Source: Naganishia liquefaciens
Lineage: Eukaryota > Basidiomycota > Tremellomycetes > Filobasidiales > Filobasidiaceae
Length of the DNA stretch: 64,000 nt
Assembly (NCBI GenBank): GCA_013423385.1
Contig: BLZA01000032.1
Coordinates: forward strand, 701,595-765,594
Direction of reading: 5' to 3'
Under the pieces are notes generated by a model. The model was given only the letters and a program-made list of their open reading frames with translations, was not told where the DNA came from and made no database searches. Shown piece after piece: positions 1 to 10,783 of the stretch. The position numbers were made by a program, and so were the translations under genes. The first letter of the stretch is position 1; each line of letters opens with the position of its first letter.

Positions 1-58
1 TGAGCCACCCCACCTCCGATCCGACTACATGTCACAACCCTAAACTCTGCCCACGTCC

Positions 59-1788
59 ATGCGACCAGCCACATCCATCATCCGCAGAATGACAGCCCTC
101 CCACCCATCGAAGCCGCCAAACGTCTCGCCGCGTACGCCGCAGTCGACCGACACGTCAAGCCGGAGCACAAGGTGATCGGTATCGGAAGCGGGAGCACGG
201 TACCGTTCGTGGTGGACAGGATCAAGGAAAAGGGCGGAAATGAATCGAGAGTGTTTGTGCCGACGGGTGAGTGCTTCAGCTGTGGATGTTGAAATTTGCT
301 CCGATGAGGAGTATGCGCTGTGGAAGGGCGAGAATCCGGTTTGGCGTTTAATGAGCGTACACTATCGGGCGAGGACGGGATCTGCCCCGAATGTCTCCAG
401 GAGGACGGCCCCAAGCGAAAAGGGCTCATCCTTTTCCGAACGTTATCCGATACAAATTGCGCAGTAACCGCAAAATGGAAGCGTGGCGGGATCCCTTCGC
501 AGCCGGTCATGTCACAGCCGGCGATAGGTGGATACCTCTGCAACATGCATGGTCGTCGTCATATGGCGATCTGGCGGTCGTTCTTGTCATTGCGCCTCTT
601 GTACCGGCATGCATGTATTCCACTCCGGATCTTGCAGCGAATTCGAGAGACGACCAAAGAGGACGTGCAGACGCATTTGGTTTCGTCCGGTCGGGAGGTC
701 GTACGTGGTGAACGTTTTCGCATTTGGCCGTCCTTGCGGGACCAAAGGAGACCAGTGAGACGGTGACAGTCGATATCAACCAAGATCAAGTCGGCGGGGT
801 CTTGCCAATGAGGTCTCACAGTAAACCGTAGAGGCCAAGAATAGCGCACGTACCTCTTTCAGCCTTACAGGATCCAGCTTCGAGGTCTCTCGTATCTCTA
901 AAATTCCCTCGATGGGCGTAAGACGGTCGTAACAGCTGACCTGACCTCCTCTGATAGGTTTCCAATCTCAGGAACTGATCGTCATGGCCGGCCTCAACCT
1001 CGGCGACGTTTCTCAGTACCCGGTGATTGACGTCACCATTGACGGAGCAGATGAGTGAGAGGCGTTGGGAAACAGGCTTGGGACGTACTGACTGTCTTGA
1101 TTGCAAAGGGTCGATGCTCACTTGAACTCCATCAAGGGCGGTGGCGCATGCCAGCTGCGAGAAAAAGTACTCGCCGAAGCAGCCGAGACGTAAGTCCTGC
1201 GCGGATCTTGGTGTTATACGTGCATTCTCACATCCGATTGCCAGATGGATCATGGTCGCCGACTATCGTAAAAACAGCCAAATCCTCGGTGAAACCGTAC
1301 GTGCTCGTCCGTCCGCTTCGTCAGTCCGGGAACTGACCCCCATCGCAGTGGACACAAGGCATCCCCATCGAAGTCGCGCCCTTTGCCTATGTCTCCGTCC
1401 TCCGTAAACTTGCCGCCTTGGGATCACCTACGACTCCGGAAGCCTCGACAGCATGCGGGGCCCAGGGCAAGGTCTTGACATTGCGTATGGGCAAGGCCAA
1501 GGCCGGACCGGTTGTCAGTGATAATGGCAACTTTATCGTCGATGCGCCATTCCCGCGGGAGATGATGCTCAAGCCCGCAGAGGTGAGTTCCTCGGATCCG
1601 CCCTTTTTGTTCTTCGTCCCGCTGATGCTCCGCGGGTATAGCTCTTAACAAAGATCAAGCTCTTGACGGGTGTTGTCGAAGTCGGACTCTTCTGCAACCT
1701 GGCCAAGGCTGCCTACTTTGGCAATGAGGATGGTTCCGTGACGGCGCGGTTGGCGGATGGAAGCGTGGAGACGCTCAAGGCGGAGTAG
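59..1788 (+). CDS. RKI1: Ribose-5-phosphate isomerase A
   Basis: Interconverts ribose-5-phosphate and ribulose-5-phosphate in the non-oxidative pentose phosphate pathway; cytosolic. Six exons fit: 59-266, 958-1054, 1109-1189, 1245-1296, 1349-1582 and 1642-1788, all GT..AG and in phase, giving 272 residues (yeast Rki1 is about 258). The start could also be the in-frame ATG at 89, which begins nearer the conserved part. Family marks are the GIGSGST phosphate-binding loop in exon 1, the [10 protein letters not shown] segment across exons 2-3 with the catalytic Asp, and [14 protein letters not shown] in exon 3 with the catalytic Glu region. The C-terminus keeps the conserved [16 protein letters not shown] stretch. 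The first intron is 691 nt, about ten times longer than the others. Identification is from recalled family motifs and is firm. Confidence 0.95.
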
Positions 1789-2128
1789 ACGGGAAATAAA
1801 AAAGTGCAATTGGATTCTGCAGGGTTATATACACAATAATCTTGCGACGTTGGGTGGAATGAAGGGGCATCTATTAGCACTTTCCTGATCATAATGACCT
1901 GTACACCGTCCTGCGCCTTGCATACGCTTTGACATCAGCATTCGAGGTAATCTCAAGCTTCTTTTACAACTGTGAGCAAAAAGCGACTCTCGTTTCTACT
2001 CTTCTCATTCGTTCGGCCTCGAAAACGAGCATGCCTGTGAACTCTGCGTGCCAAGTTGGGGCTCAGTGCCCAACCGACGAGGCGCAAAGATCAACGCAGA
2101 GCCGGGACGCAAGAACAGATAAAAAGCG

Positions 2129-2212
2129 ATGCCGATCCAGGATTCGAACCAGGGTATTCAGAATGCTGAATTGAATCAGAATCTGATATGCTAACCACTA
2201 CATCAATCAGCA
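2129..2212 (-). tRNA. tRNA-Gln (anticodon CUG) with short intron
   Basis: On the minus strand the sequence folds as a tRNA. It has a 7-bp acceptor stem (TGCTGAT with ATCGGCA), a D arm with AGTGGTTAG, an anticodon stem TCAGA/TCTGA with loop TTCTGA..T, and a T arm containing GGTTCGAATC. The loop puts CTG at positions 34-36. About 12 nt lie between positions 37 and 38, the normal place for a eukaryotic tRNA intron. The T stem has one T-T mismatch. A TTTTT pol III terminator follows the 3' end (about 2120-2126). Confidence 0.85.
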
Positions 2213-3060
2213 GGCGATGTTTTTGCTAGATAAAGTCAAACTCTGGGCCTATAGCGGGGTTCTGGGTCTTTCGCCTGCACGTCTTGTTCCCCTCGTGATT
2301 CGCCAAACTCAGGATGTTTGGGGGTTTGGCGTTCATCTGCAGTAGGGCGTGATGACGAGACGATATGAATGGCTTTACAGACCCCTGTCCATCACCGAGC
2401 TAAATCGCCAGAGGTGCTTACATTCGAGGGAAGATGCAGACGAAGAGCTTGGTCCGATGGAGTATCCAGAGATCACATGCTATGTATTCCTCCTGAGTGC
2501 GAATAAGTACCGCTTTGAATTCCAACTTGCCATAATCAGGCTGCTTAACCCTGACCTCAGACTGTGTCATACTGCATAACAAGACAGCCGTCAAGCTCTC
2601 GGACAGGATGATGGGGCTGGTTGATTATGCGTTGGCGATCTGCGCAAGACTGGGAAGACATCAGAGGTGTCTAGCATATTCGCACACTTCCTGGGTCCTT
2701 TAAGACCCGCCGGAGATCGCGAGAATCGACATGAGACCTGAGAGGTCGTCAAAGTCTATAGTGAGAGCAAGCCTAAAGCGCTACTATCTCCACGTTTAGA
2801 TGATTGTTCGGAATAAAAGTTAACAGCGAATGCAACCTTCTCACGTTCTTTGATTCGGCCGAGAATCGCTAATTCGCTTAGAACTTATCGCACTTCTGCC
2901 GTCTCAGAGACTGAGGGCAGCGAGCTCCGAGGCAAGATGTACGATGTAGTATGGGCGAATTCCATAGCGGGATATGTCATAGGCAAAAAACGATTCCAAC
3001 GGGCCAGGTTCTTCGCCTCGACGGTTTCCTGGTAAAATGGACAAAAAGTGTATTCCTACT
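2213..3060. other. Intergenic, no gene seen
   Basis: Between the tRNA-Gln and the first tRNA-Arg gene. Only short open frames without codon pattern, splice logic or family motifs were found. The 340 bases between RKI1 and the tRNA-Gln (1789-2128) are likewise empty apart from the pol III terminator. Confidence 0.6.
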
Positions 3061-3159
3061 AGATCCCTGCCGGATTCGAACCGACGACCGACAGATGTCC
3101 ATTTGTTGGTTGGAAACCAGACGTCGAAGTCTGCTATGCTACCACTGCACCAAGGGACC
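3061..3159 (-). tRNA. tRNA-Arg (anticodon UCG), copy 1, with intron
   Basis: The minus strand gives acceptor stem GGTCCCT/AGGGATC, D arm with AGTGGTAG, anticodon stem GCAGA/TCTGT with loop CTTCGA..A (anticodon TCG), a 5-nt variable loop and T arm GTCGGTTCGAATCCGGC. An intron of about 27 nt sits between positions 37 and 38; its CGTCTGG can pair near the anticodon arm. This is the first of three near-identical copies in 1.8 kb on the same strand. Confidence 0.88.
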
Positions 3160-3950
3160 GGGTTGATGTCTGGGTTTAATAATACAATATAGATAGCATT
3201 CACGCGTTTGTTCTTGTCGAAGACCTGGTAGAATTGAAAGAATGAGGTGCAGACATCAGGTCACATCTCACCACAGGGGGCTGTTATCAGAAGGGCACAC
3301 CGGCAGACGTGCTGTGATACGATTGCGTTATAGGATTGTCTATGCTGTGCAAACGGCGTCTCAGCTGGCATGTGTGTCCGTAAAATGAGGAGACATCTTG
3401 ATCGGGAAGAACGGCGAGGAGATAGGCGTATTTGTCTCTATCTTTGAGAACCTACACCCGGATCCGCAACTGCCTCTCTTCGTGACGTTAGATGGATGGA
3501 TAACCATTGTACTCGTGTGCAAATATTTCATGAACCTGATCGACAGCTGAGAGCGGGGGGTCGTTGCGGCATTCCGGGAGGGAGTATTGGAATCGTTCAA
3601 GTATCTGGATTGGCTACTGTACTAACGGCCATCATGCCGTCAAGCCACGAGAGCATAGCACCTGGGCCATATGGCAAGCATACATTCGATGGCAAAGAGT
3701 ATGCGACCGAGTTGACACGACCCTCTTACCCGAGCGAGCGACCGCTTGATCGCCACGCAGCTCCCCCAGCATCGCAAACCTCGGGAGATCGGCTCACAGG
3801 CACCTTCGACCGATGCGGATTCGATGGCCAGCAAGATCTGCATCTCTCCACCAGCTATCGCGGACCACCACTTACACAGATGCGAAAAATAGTTTGCAGC
3901 CATGCAAAAAGAACTCTTGCCGTCTCGCAAGCCAAAAATGTATTCCTACT
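3160..3950. other. Spacer between tRNA-Arg copies 1 and 2
   Basis: About 790 bases with no supported gene. It is not obviously similar to the spacer between copies 2 and 3, so the tRNA copies do not look like units of a simple long tandem repeat. Confidence 0.55.
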
Positions 3951-4049
3951 AGATCCCTGCCGGATTCGAACCGACGACCGACAGATGTCCATTTGTTGGT
4001 TAGAAACCAGACGTCGAAGTCTGCTATGCTACCACTGCACCAAGGGACC
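3951..4049 (-). tRNA. tRNA-Arg (anticodon UCG), copy 2, with intron
   Basis: Same fold and anticodon as the copy at 3061-3159, with the same intron apart from one base (TTGGTT becomes TTAGTT-like on the plus strand around 4002). The 3' flank TATTCCTACT on the plus strand is shared with copy 1, so the duplicated block is slightly longer than the tRNA itself. Confidence 0.88.
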
Positions 4050-4789
4050 AGTTGATGTTTAGTTTCAAATGTTTTATATATCACCAGCAAAAAAGAGCGC
4101 TTTTTTGCATTGTTTCTCCCACATGCCTGACAGCTCTGATCGCGTTCACCTGTGTCTCGCTGATCTTGACATCCCGCCATTAGATGCTATAGCGGGGAAA
4201 GGCAGCGGACTTGCTCATATCCGCGCTGAGACGTTAGAAGAGCTGTGCAACGATCGTGACTGCTGAAAATACCGCAAGGCAGTTAGAAAACCGCTCCTCT
4301 GACGCTTCCGCTTGAATACGATTGGAATACGATTGAAGCTTTGTCCACCTGCACTGACCACTAGAATAGGTGTAATAATGCCGCCGCCCCAGCTCCCTTC
4401 ATGGAAGCGTTTGCGGGTCGGGCTCCAGAAGTCTAACTTGGAGGTCATCATGCGTTGCCAAGCCCCTAATGTTTGATGGGAACTATTATCGCCAGCCAAC
4501 TCAGAATGTCATTGTCCCTGAGTTTCAGACTGAAAAAGGGGATGCTCTCGACCGGGACTGTTCGCTTTCATTGCTCTGATCGTGTCAAAGAGTTGACAAC
4601 TCGCTTACTTCACATCGCCAAGTCACCATTCGCATCCGACAACAAATACATGAATCCAAGGAGCATGATGCAGCGGTCTTGGTCGGGGTCGGAAGAGTCT
4701 TGTTGAAGCAAAAGGAGCAAGTCCACATCTCATACCTCGGATCATAAGCTTTCCAGGGTCCCCGAATGGAAAAAAGAAGTACTCCTACT
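4050..4789. other. Spacer between tRNA-Arg copies 2 and 3
   Basis: About 740 bases. Open frames on both strands are short and show no motif or splice pattern. No gene called. Confidence 0.55.
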
Positions 4790-4888
4790 AGATCCCTGCC
4801 GGATTCGAACCGACGACCGACAGATGTCCATATGTTGGCTTGAAACCAGACGTCGAAGTCTGCTATGCTACCACTGCACCAAGGGACC
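4790..4888 (-). tRNA. tRNA-Arg (anticodon UCG), copy 3, with intron
   Basis: Third copy. The mature tRNA part matches copies 1 and 2, while the intron differs at a few positions (plus-strand CATATGTTGGCTTG against CATTTGTTGGTTGG). Exons are conserved more than the intron, which suggests all three copies are under selection and probably functional. Confidence 0.87.
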
Positions 4889-5641
4889 GGTTGATGTTTG
4901 GTTTCGGCGTTTGCGTTCATGTCGCTTTTCAAATGCAGCTGATTGGGTTGCGATCTTCTTTCCACGTCTGCGTCTCCACATGAGAGCCCTCTCTGTGATC
5001 GTATGCAATCCCGGTTAGGCGTCGCAAAGTAGGCAAGGGTAATCTCGAGCGGGTTTAAGCGTTGTTGATGGATGGAGGTCCCCGGCGGCCGGATCGTGGC
5101 TTAGTCAGTAGGTTGGCAGGCTTAGGCTCTCCCATCCCTTGCGGGGATAGAGAGGGGTTGCCACTCAGTTGTAGCCAGACAGGCTCTGTAGCTCAAGCCA
5201 TCCCATTGCCAGCTGTCTCAGCTCTTCGTTTCTCTCTTCCTATACAGCGTTTCAGGCTAAGGCGCAAAAGCGGATCTCAATCCTTGATCCTATCCGTTTG
5301 TCTTCAGCTTGACACGGCTAAGGGGCTCAGAGGTCTGAGGGCCGAGGGTCTCTTGTGCGGTATATGATGAGTCGTTAAAGAACTGTGGACGTCGCTGAGG
5401 GAGGGATTACACCACGATACACCGCGTTGGCCGAGAACCATGAGGAGAAGTCGACATGTACAGGAGAACAATGCATTCGTGCCGTTCTGGTTTGATGGCG
5501 AGTGAGACATGGTTGATGCGAGGTGGTCAATCTCTTCTTTTTCCGCCAAAGACAACGCAGCTGAAAAGGCGAATTCTCTGATGATCGCTCTTCCGATGTC
5601 TTGACATCGCTCGTTACTTTTTTGCCTCGATATCTATCAGC
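4889..5641. other. Intergenic upstream of the glycosyltransferase-like gene
   Basis: No supported gene. It should hold the promoter of the gene starting at 5642, but no recognisable element was found. Confidence 0.5.
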
Positions 5642-7420
5642 ATGACGCCTGCGCCTTCCCGCCTTGGTCGTCACTTTCGCCATATCCTTCTTGGGTGCGC
5701 GCTGACGGCCATTCTCCTCGTATCGTATTCACACGACTTTGGAGGCGCGCCTTTGATCAACGAGATAGGACTCGAAGCCTTCCTTGAGCAACAACAGACA
5801 TTGCTTGATGCCGCGGGAACCATCAAGCATCAGCCGTACACTGTCCCCGCGCAATTCGGCCCAGGAACGCGTGCAGCAATGTCATCGAAGCTCTTTCCGG
5901 AGCTCGTCCTCGGTCACGTATTCCATCCTCTTCCTCTCAACAAATCCGCCCTAGTTACACGCCCAGGGGATCCACCAGCAGTGAAGATGAATGGCGAGGC
6001 CTTCAATCCCGCGATCATGAAAATGCCATGTGGCGTAAAGGAGGGATGGGAATACATCGTTGTGGCGCGAGGACCGAGGGTGGAGAGGCGGGATATATGG
6101 GTGCCCGAGGCCGAGAGGTATGCCGAGGAGCATGGTCTCGTCGCGTGAGTCTTTCCAAGGTTCTGTGGGTCTATAACAGGCGAGTTGCTAAAGTCCCCGT
6201 CGGCATAATTTCAGGTTTCCTGCGGCATTGACGAATAACGGATTCATACCCTCCGGCGCCTCGCCTCCCCGATTCTTGGCCATCACGACATCGCGGAACA
6301 ATACTTCTTGTGGACACTGGACGTTCCCCTTTGGCCCGGAGGATCCGCGGCTGTATTGGACGGATGATCATCGACCGGCAATGAGCATGAGCATGAACGC
6401 TGGGGATAGGTCACGGTGCCGCAGCGTTGGATATGTGGAAGACCTGAGGGATGTGTGGGAAGAGCTGGGGGATGCGATGAGCGGGATGGATGAGGATGTG
6501 GCGAAGCGTTGGGAGCGAAAGGAAAGTGGAGAATGGCAAGGCGTGAAAGAACTGCGTCATCAGTTCATGCCGAACATGTGAGTCCTTGTGTTTCGCATGG
6601 CGCGTTATGCAAACAACTCCTGATGATGGGGTGGCCGCAGTGAGAAAAATTGGATGGGCTTCTTTCCTGGCTCAAGCCAAGACGCGCATCAAACGGTCCC
6701 GACATTCCATCACTCGCTCGTCCCGGCGCGCATCCTCCATCGGCCAACGCACGCGACAATACATGCCGAAGACGCGTCGATCCTTTTCTACACTCTGGTA
6801 GAGCCTCGCCACTCTCGCGTCTCGTGTGTTGCAGAAAAGCTACGTACAGATGTACCGAACCCGGGGCATATTCACCATGCGACGCCTCTGTACCGGCTCA
6901 CCCTCTGCGCTCGAGGGGCTCGGCGGTGTGTGCCTGATGCGGAAAATACCGTCATGATTGGTGTCGGGCAGGTCAAAGTGGTGCATCCCATGGGACAGCG
7001 GTATCAGCGGTGAGTCTAGGTCAGCGTTGGATAGAACAAGTTAGTAGACTAAGGATACATTGTCTAGATTCTTCGTGCTCTGGAATGTCACAGAGCCGTT
7101 CGAGTACCTCGCAGTTGGACCGCTCTTCCGGTGGCGTGCGTCTCTCGCCTCGGCACCGCGTTCAGCCCGCTCACTGACCTCTGCTGATAGACGACACGCC
7201 CGATGCCGACATCGTCTACGCCATGTCCCTTGTCTTCGTACCAGCGCCGGATCCCAACCCTTACATCGCTGGCATCAGACACAAACGGGAAAGAACGTAC
7301 GGGCCGACGCACGGGTTCATCGATGACGAGGTGTTTGTCACCTTGGGTCTGAGGGACAACGAGATGGCGACAGTGAAGCTGTCGGCGGCGGAGATGCTGT
7401 ATGGAATGAGCGTTTGTTAG
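5642..7420 (+). CDS. Putative type II membrane glycosyltransferase (GPEDPR-motif)
   Basis: Five exons fit in phase: 5642-6144, 6215-6577, 6641-7009, 7068-7135 and 7191-7420, for 510 residues. The N-terminus has basic residues and then one hydrophobic segment (HILLGCALTAILLVSYS, about residues 14-30), a type II signal anchor as in Golgi enzymes. The luminal part carries GPEDPRLYW and later MEKNWMGFFPG, then HGFIDDEVFVTLGLRDNE near the C-terminus. I associate these with fungal beta-mannosyltransferase-like or five-bladed-propeller carbohydrate enzymes, which would place it in the Golgi making cell-wall or glycoprotein mannan. The family assignment is from memory and only moderately sure; the gene itself is very solid. 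The donor substrate cannot be read from sequence. Confidence 0.75.
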
Positions 7421-7735
7421 CTACTGGAGATGCTGGTGTTTCGCTGACATACTACGAGACATGGGTCATAGAAGCGCTGTCGGAGACGAAACGTACATGG
7501 GATCCATAGCGAACACTTAATGGCATCATCACGACAATTTAGCAAGATGCCCATTTTCGACTCAAAATCCCGTCAGAGATGAGATTCAACGTGCCGCTTC
7601 AGAGCCGAGCTCAAGACTGACTATGGATGAGTGAAGGGCATTTCAGTGGGTCTGCAACGTCCCTTGGCACCAATGTTTCGTAAAGGAAGATACCCTCTAT
7701 CTGAAACGGGATCCCATACGTTATAGCACAGCACT

Positions 7736-8560
7736 ATGACGAGATTGCGGGAGTTAAAGGAGTACGCCGAACGCCTGAGTCTCCCATGCGAGCAATGTAC
7801 GAAGTATATCAGCAGCTCTGGTGGTGAGATCACCAAAGCTGGAGACTGGAAGCATGTACCCTCGTCTCGGTTGAACAGCACCGTGACAGTCCACTCATAG
7901 TCTGCCTACCGCCAGCACATAGCCAAGTAGACGATTTGCCGCACCGATCGATACGATGTCGTACTTGGCTACAAAAAAGGTTCAAACTGGGTCTCGCGCA
8001 AGTTCCCCGACAGAGTCTTTTCGGCCTGGACGGCGAGGGGGACCGCGTCTTGAGCGATGCATGGAGAAGGTGACGTTGCCATCGACCAAGACTCGTCCAA
8101 TCGGAGACCGAGTCAAGAGGAAGAATGGTACCAGCCTGACATTCCAGGAGTATGTGGCCGCCATCGCCGCTCTGGGCAGAAATCAGCCGACGCATGCTTG
8201 CGAGAGATGCAGCGCAAGCCCGTGAAGATGCATTCTCGCGGACAAGTAGATCATCATTGCCCAGCAACCCGTCAGAGGCCGAGCAATCATTGGCTAGCGG
8301 CCTTGGCTACGGTGAGCGACCGAGGCTGTCCCGGCCAAAGTCTCGACTGACCCTTTGTTTACAGATGATACCGCCTGGACGACACCGTCTTCCGCAAATC
8401 ACCGCAAGGATTCGGAGTGGGATGAGATCTCGGATCTCATAGACAAAATTCGACTGGAGGTGAACAGTCAGTCACAGCATCGAGCGATGCATTGGCTCGG
8501 GCTAATTCCGCATCCACAGGCTATCCCGGGACGCTGAACGATGAGCGTTCGAAAGCAAGT
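7736..8560 (+). CDS. Unresolved multi-exon coding candidate
   Basis: I do not recognise this gene and could not fix its structure. A short frame starts at ATG 7736 and includes LPCEQCTKYISSSG before a possible GTGAGA donor. A second ATG frame begins at 7956 and ends in THACERCSAS. Further down, a Ser-rich segment is joined by a convincing intron (GTGAGC..TTTACAG, about 8311-8364) to a segment containing SEWDEISDLIDKIRLE. A second possible intron of 60 nt follows (about 8461-8520). The intermediate exon frames conflict, so the true model needs RNA data. It may encode a small Cys-containing protein. The long open frame on the opposite strand here looks like a shadow. Confidence 0.3.
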
Positions 8561-9178
8561 GCGACCTTGTCCTGTTGAAGCTCCATACAGCCATATATCA
8601 TGAGCTGCAGCGACGAGCGATCGATCCGCGTCTTACGCAAAGCCAAACCCATCGCTCCGATAGCGGATTTAGTGATCGAGTCACGTCTCATACACGCTAG
8701 TCTTGCGAGTTTCCCCTCCTCCCCCCATCGATCGTGGTTAAAGAGCCCAGTAGACTAAAACACCAACAATCCACACGAATTTTCAACGACGGCCACATGG
8801 GACTTGATCCATGGAAAGCGGGACGTCGTTTGATCCCTTTCATCGCGAGGCTTCTTGGGGTTGCCCCTGTCCCCAAGCGTCGGTTTCACAAAGTCTAGCA
8901 GGATGCCCTGCGGACGATCCTATCTGAGCAGGGTCAGGGCATCCGACTCTCTCTCTCTCTCTCTCTTGAAGCCGCAAGTTCCTCTCGAGTAGAATAGGAT
9001 GAAAAGCCGTGTGTCACCGGGTCGCACGTTTGCCCGCCGCAGGAAAGCTCGAGACCTTTCCCCATCCTCCTCACGCATCGCTGCCCCGCGTACCCCGATC
9101 CGTGCCGTTAAAATGTTCTCCATGATCATTCCAGCTTCTTACAACCCTCCCCCACTATCGCACGAGTCTCCCCCCGGC
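8561..9178. other. Intergenic with a CT microsatellite
   Basis: No supported gene. It holds a (CT)n run at about 8947-8966 and pyrimidine-rich stretches. The rest shows no coding pattern. Confidence 0.5.
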
Positions 9179-10265
9179 TCATTCCTTCCTGACGCCGATC
9201 TCTGCGGCATGCGGCGACCACTACCGGGAACGACAAGAGAGGTTCACACATCAGCTTTCCCGCGCGTCTTTGGCCGACCTTGAGGTGAGGGGAACAGGGG
9301 AACGTACCATCGCCGACGGAATCTCCTTTGTCGGTCGTGCGTGTCGGATCTGGCCGGGGGTGTCCATCGTCAGCCACGACAAGCGCCGGGGGAGGGGGAG
9401 GGGGGGGAGGGGGGAAACGTACCTCGTTCCGAGCAGAGATCTTCCATACGCCGGCGGTGGCGACGATGATGCCGGTGATACAGACAAAGGTGTTGGTGCG
9501 CCAGTTGGCAGGGCGGGACCACCAGCCGCCTGTGTGGGAGCGGGGGGGGAGGAGGGGTTAGCGTTCCCCGGAGCGAGTGTGCGGATGCGGAGGGAGTATC
9601 GAGGATTTGGTGTTTGGGCGGCCGGTGACGTGGTGGAGCGCCGGTGTTTACCGTTTGGGGCCGTTTTTTGAACAATCGCTTGTCTGCGCGCGTGTGACGA
9701 ACGAACGAACGAACGAACGAACGAACGACGGCGAGGACGAACGACGCGCGCGGACGAATCAACGTTGGCATCCATAAATCCCAAGAGCGCGCCCGAATTC
9801 GTGGGGTGCAAGTGGGATTCCCCCGCTTTCCGTTTACACGTTTGTCTGTTCCCCCATCTTGCTGCGCATCTCTTCTCGATCTCGTACGAGCTTCTGCACC
9901 CCTCCACATCCCCCCCCCCCACGGAAAAGACACGGCGAGGAAAACCAAAAAGAGCGGGAACGTACCTGCTGGTGACCATACTTCTTTCGGATAAGGATAC
10001 TGTCCGCCGCCGCCCTGTTGGTGTTGTTTCGATCGGGTGTGTCGTCGTACGGTTGTCCCATAGATGGGTTGAGGGATGCGATCGGGAGCGACGACGAAGA
10101 GGAGGAGGAGGAGAGGAGGTCGTCGTGCAAGGGGATCCAAAGGCGAGTTGACAAAGAGGAATCAAACGGGAAAAAAAGGGGGAAAAAACGCATCATGAAA
10201 TCCCGTCAGCGTGTGCGAGTTTCCGGCGCAGGGAGTGCTTAGACGGATTCCCCGGGGCGTACCAT
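9179..10265 (-). CDS. Small single-pass membrane protein, 80 residues over five exons
   Basis: Pieced together from splice signals: ATG at 10263-10265 directly followed by GTACGC, then exons 9966-10014, 9423-9529, 9308-9349 and 9179-9220, all in phase with GT..AG introns. The 80-residue product has a Gly-rich start, then YPYPKEVWSPAG, GWWSRPANWRTNT, one transmembrane helix (about residues 35-52), a basic KISARNE tail and IPSAMWSPH near the C-terminus. This matches my memory of a small conserved fungal family, possibly a mitochondrial inner-membrane or respiratory-complex accessory protein; the location is inference. Its introns (up to about 430 nt, 248 nt for the first) are far longer than those of neighbouring genes and contain G/C tracts and a tetranucleotide repeat. 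The first exon is uncertain. Confidence 0.65.
9697..9728. repeat. (ACGA)8 microsatellite
   Basis: Eight perfect ACGA units inside the second intron of the five-exon gene on the minus strand. Confidence 0.95.
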
Positions 10266-10783
10266 TATTGTGAATGCTCTCTCTGTGTGTGTGTGTGATG
10301 ACGAGCGGTATGACTTTTGGACGGACGATGATCACGGGGAAGCGATGAATACCGCAGGGCGGATGCGCGGGTCGCTCGGTCGGGCGCACCGAGGCCCCGT
10401 GGTCACGTGATTGGCGAGGCAGCGGGAGGGGAGGGGACAAGGGGGAGGGGGGGGCAGGTGTCGAGGGCAAGGTGGTCGAGGGGAGATGTCCTGTTGGATG
10501 GATGCAACGAGTGTTCGGGGCATGGGCGCAAAGGGGTAGACGGATAAAGGGGAATGTTGTGCTTTTCATATCTGATCCGTTGTAACACCGAATGTCGGCC
10601 ACTTGGTCGACTGTGGAGCGGAGAGGACAGACGGTCGTGCGTGCGGATCTACAACATCTGCACGTCATGTGTCCGTTTGTGTGTGCCTTGTGCTCTCGAT
10701 CCGGACGATGCGTGATAAACCCTCTCCTGACCGCTGTGACATTGCTGGGGATGCGTCGTCACGTGACAGCAACCACCGACGTC
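10266..10783. other. Divergent intergenic region
   Basis: Lies between the minus-strand small membrane protein and the plus-strand gene at 10784, so it probably carries both promoters. It has G-rich tracts (about 10427-10460) and a GT repeat (about 10286-10300). No gene seen. Confidence 0.5.

Noticed and set aside
40-546. 168-codon open frame opposite RKI1 exon 1 and intron 1
   Set aside because: Antisense to conserved coding sequence, no motif, no splice logic.
3061-4888. A CRISPR-like array (three near-identical ~120-bp blocks)
   Set aside because: The blocks are intron-containing tRNA genes, spacers are hundreds of bases and the genome is fungal.
7830-8267. 145-codon minus-strand frame
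   Set aside because: Opposite a region with convincing plus-strand introns; composition Arg/Ser/Cys-rich as expected of a shadow.
9221-9307. A 29-nt intron (GTACGT..CTCAAG) as the last intron of the 80-residue gene
   Set aside because: Too short to splice; the 87-nt alternative ending at CCGGTAG gives the better C-terminus MWSPH.
9251-10165. A 304-codon open frame on the minus strand and a 256-codon one overlapping it
   Set aside because: They are Pro/Arg/Ser low-complexity read-through of G/C-rich introns. The real exons of the five-exon gene lie within them in different frames.
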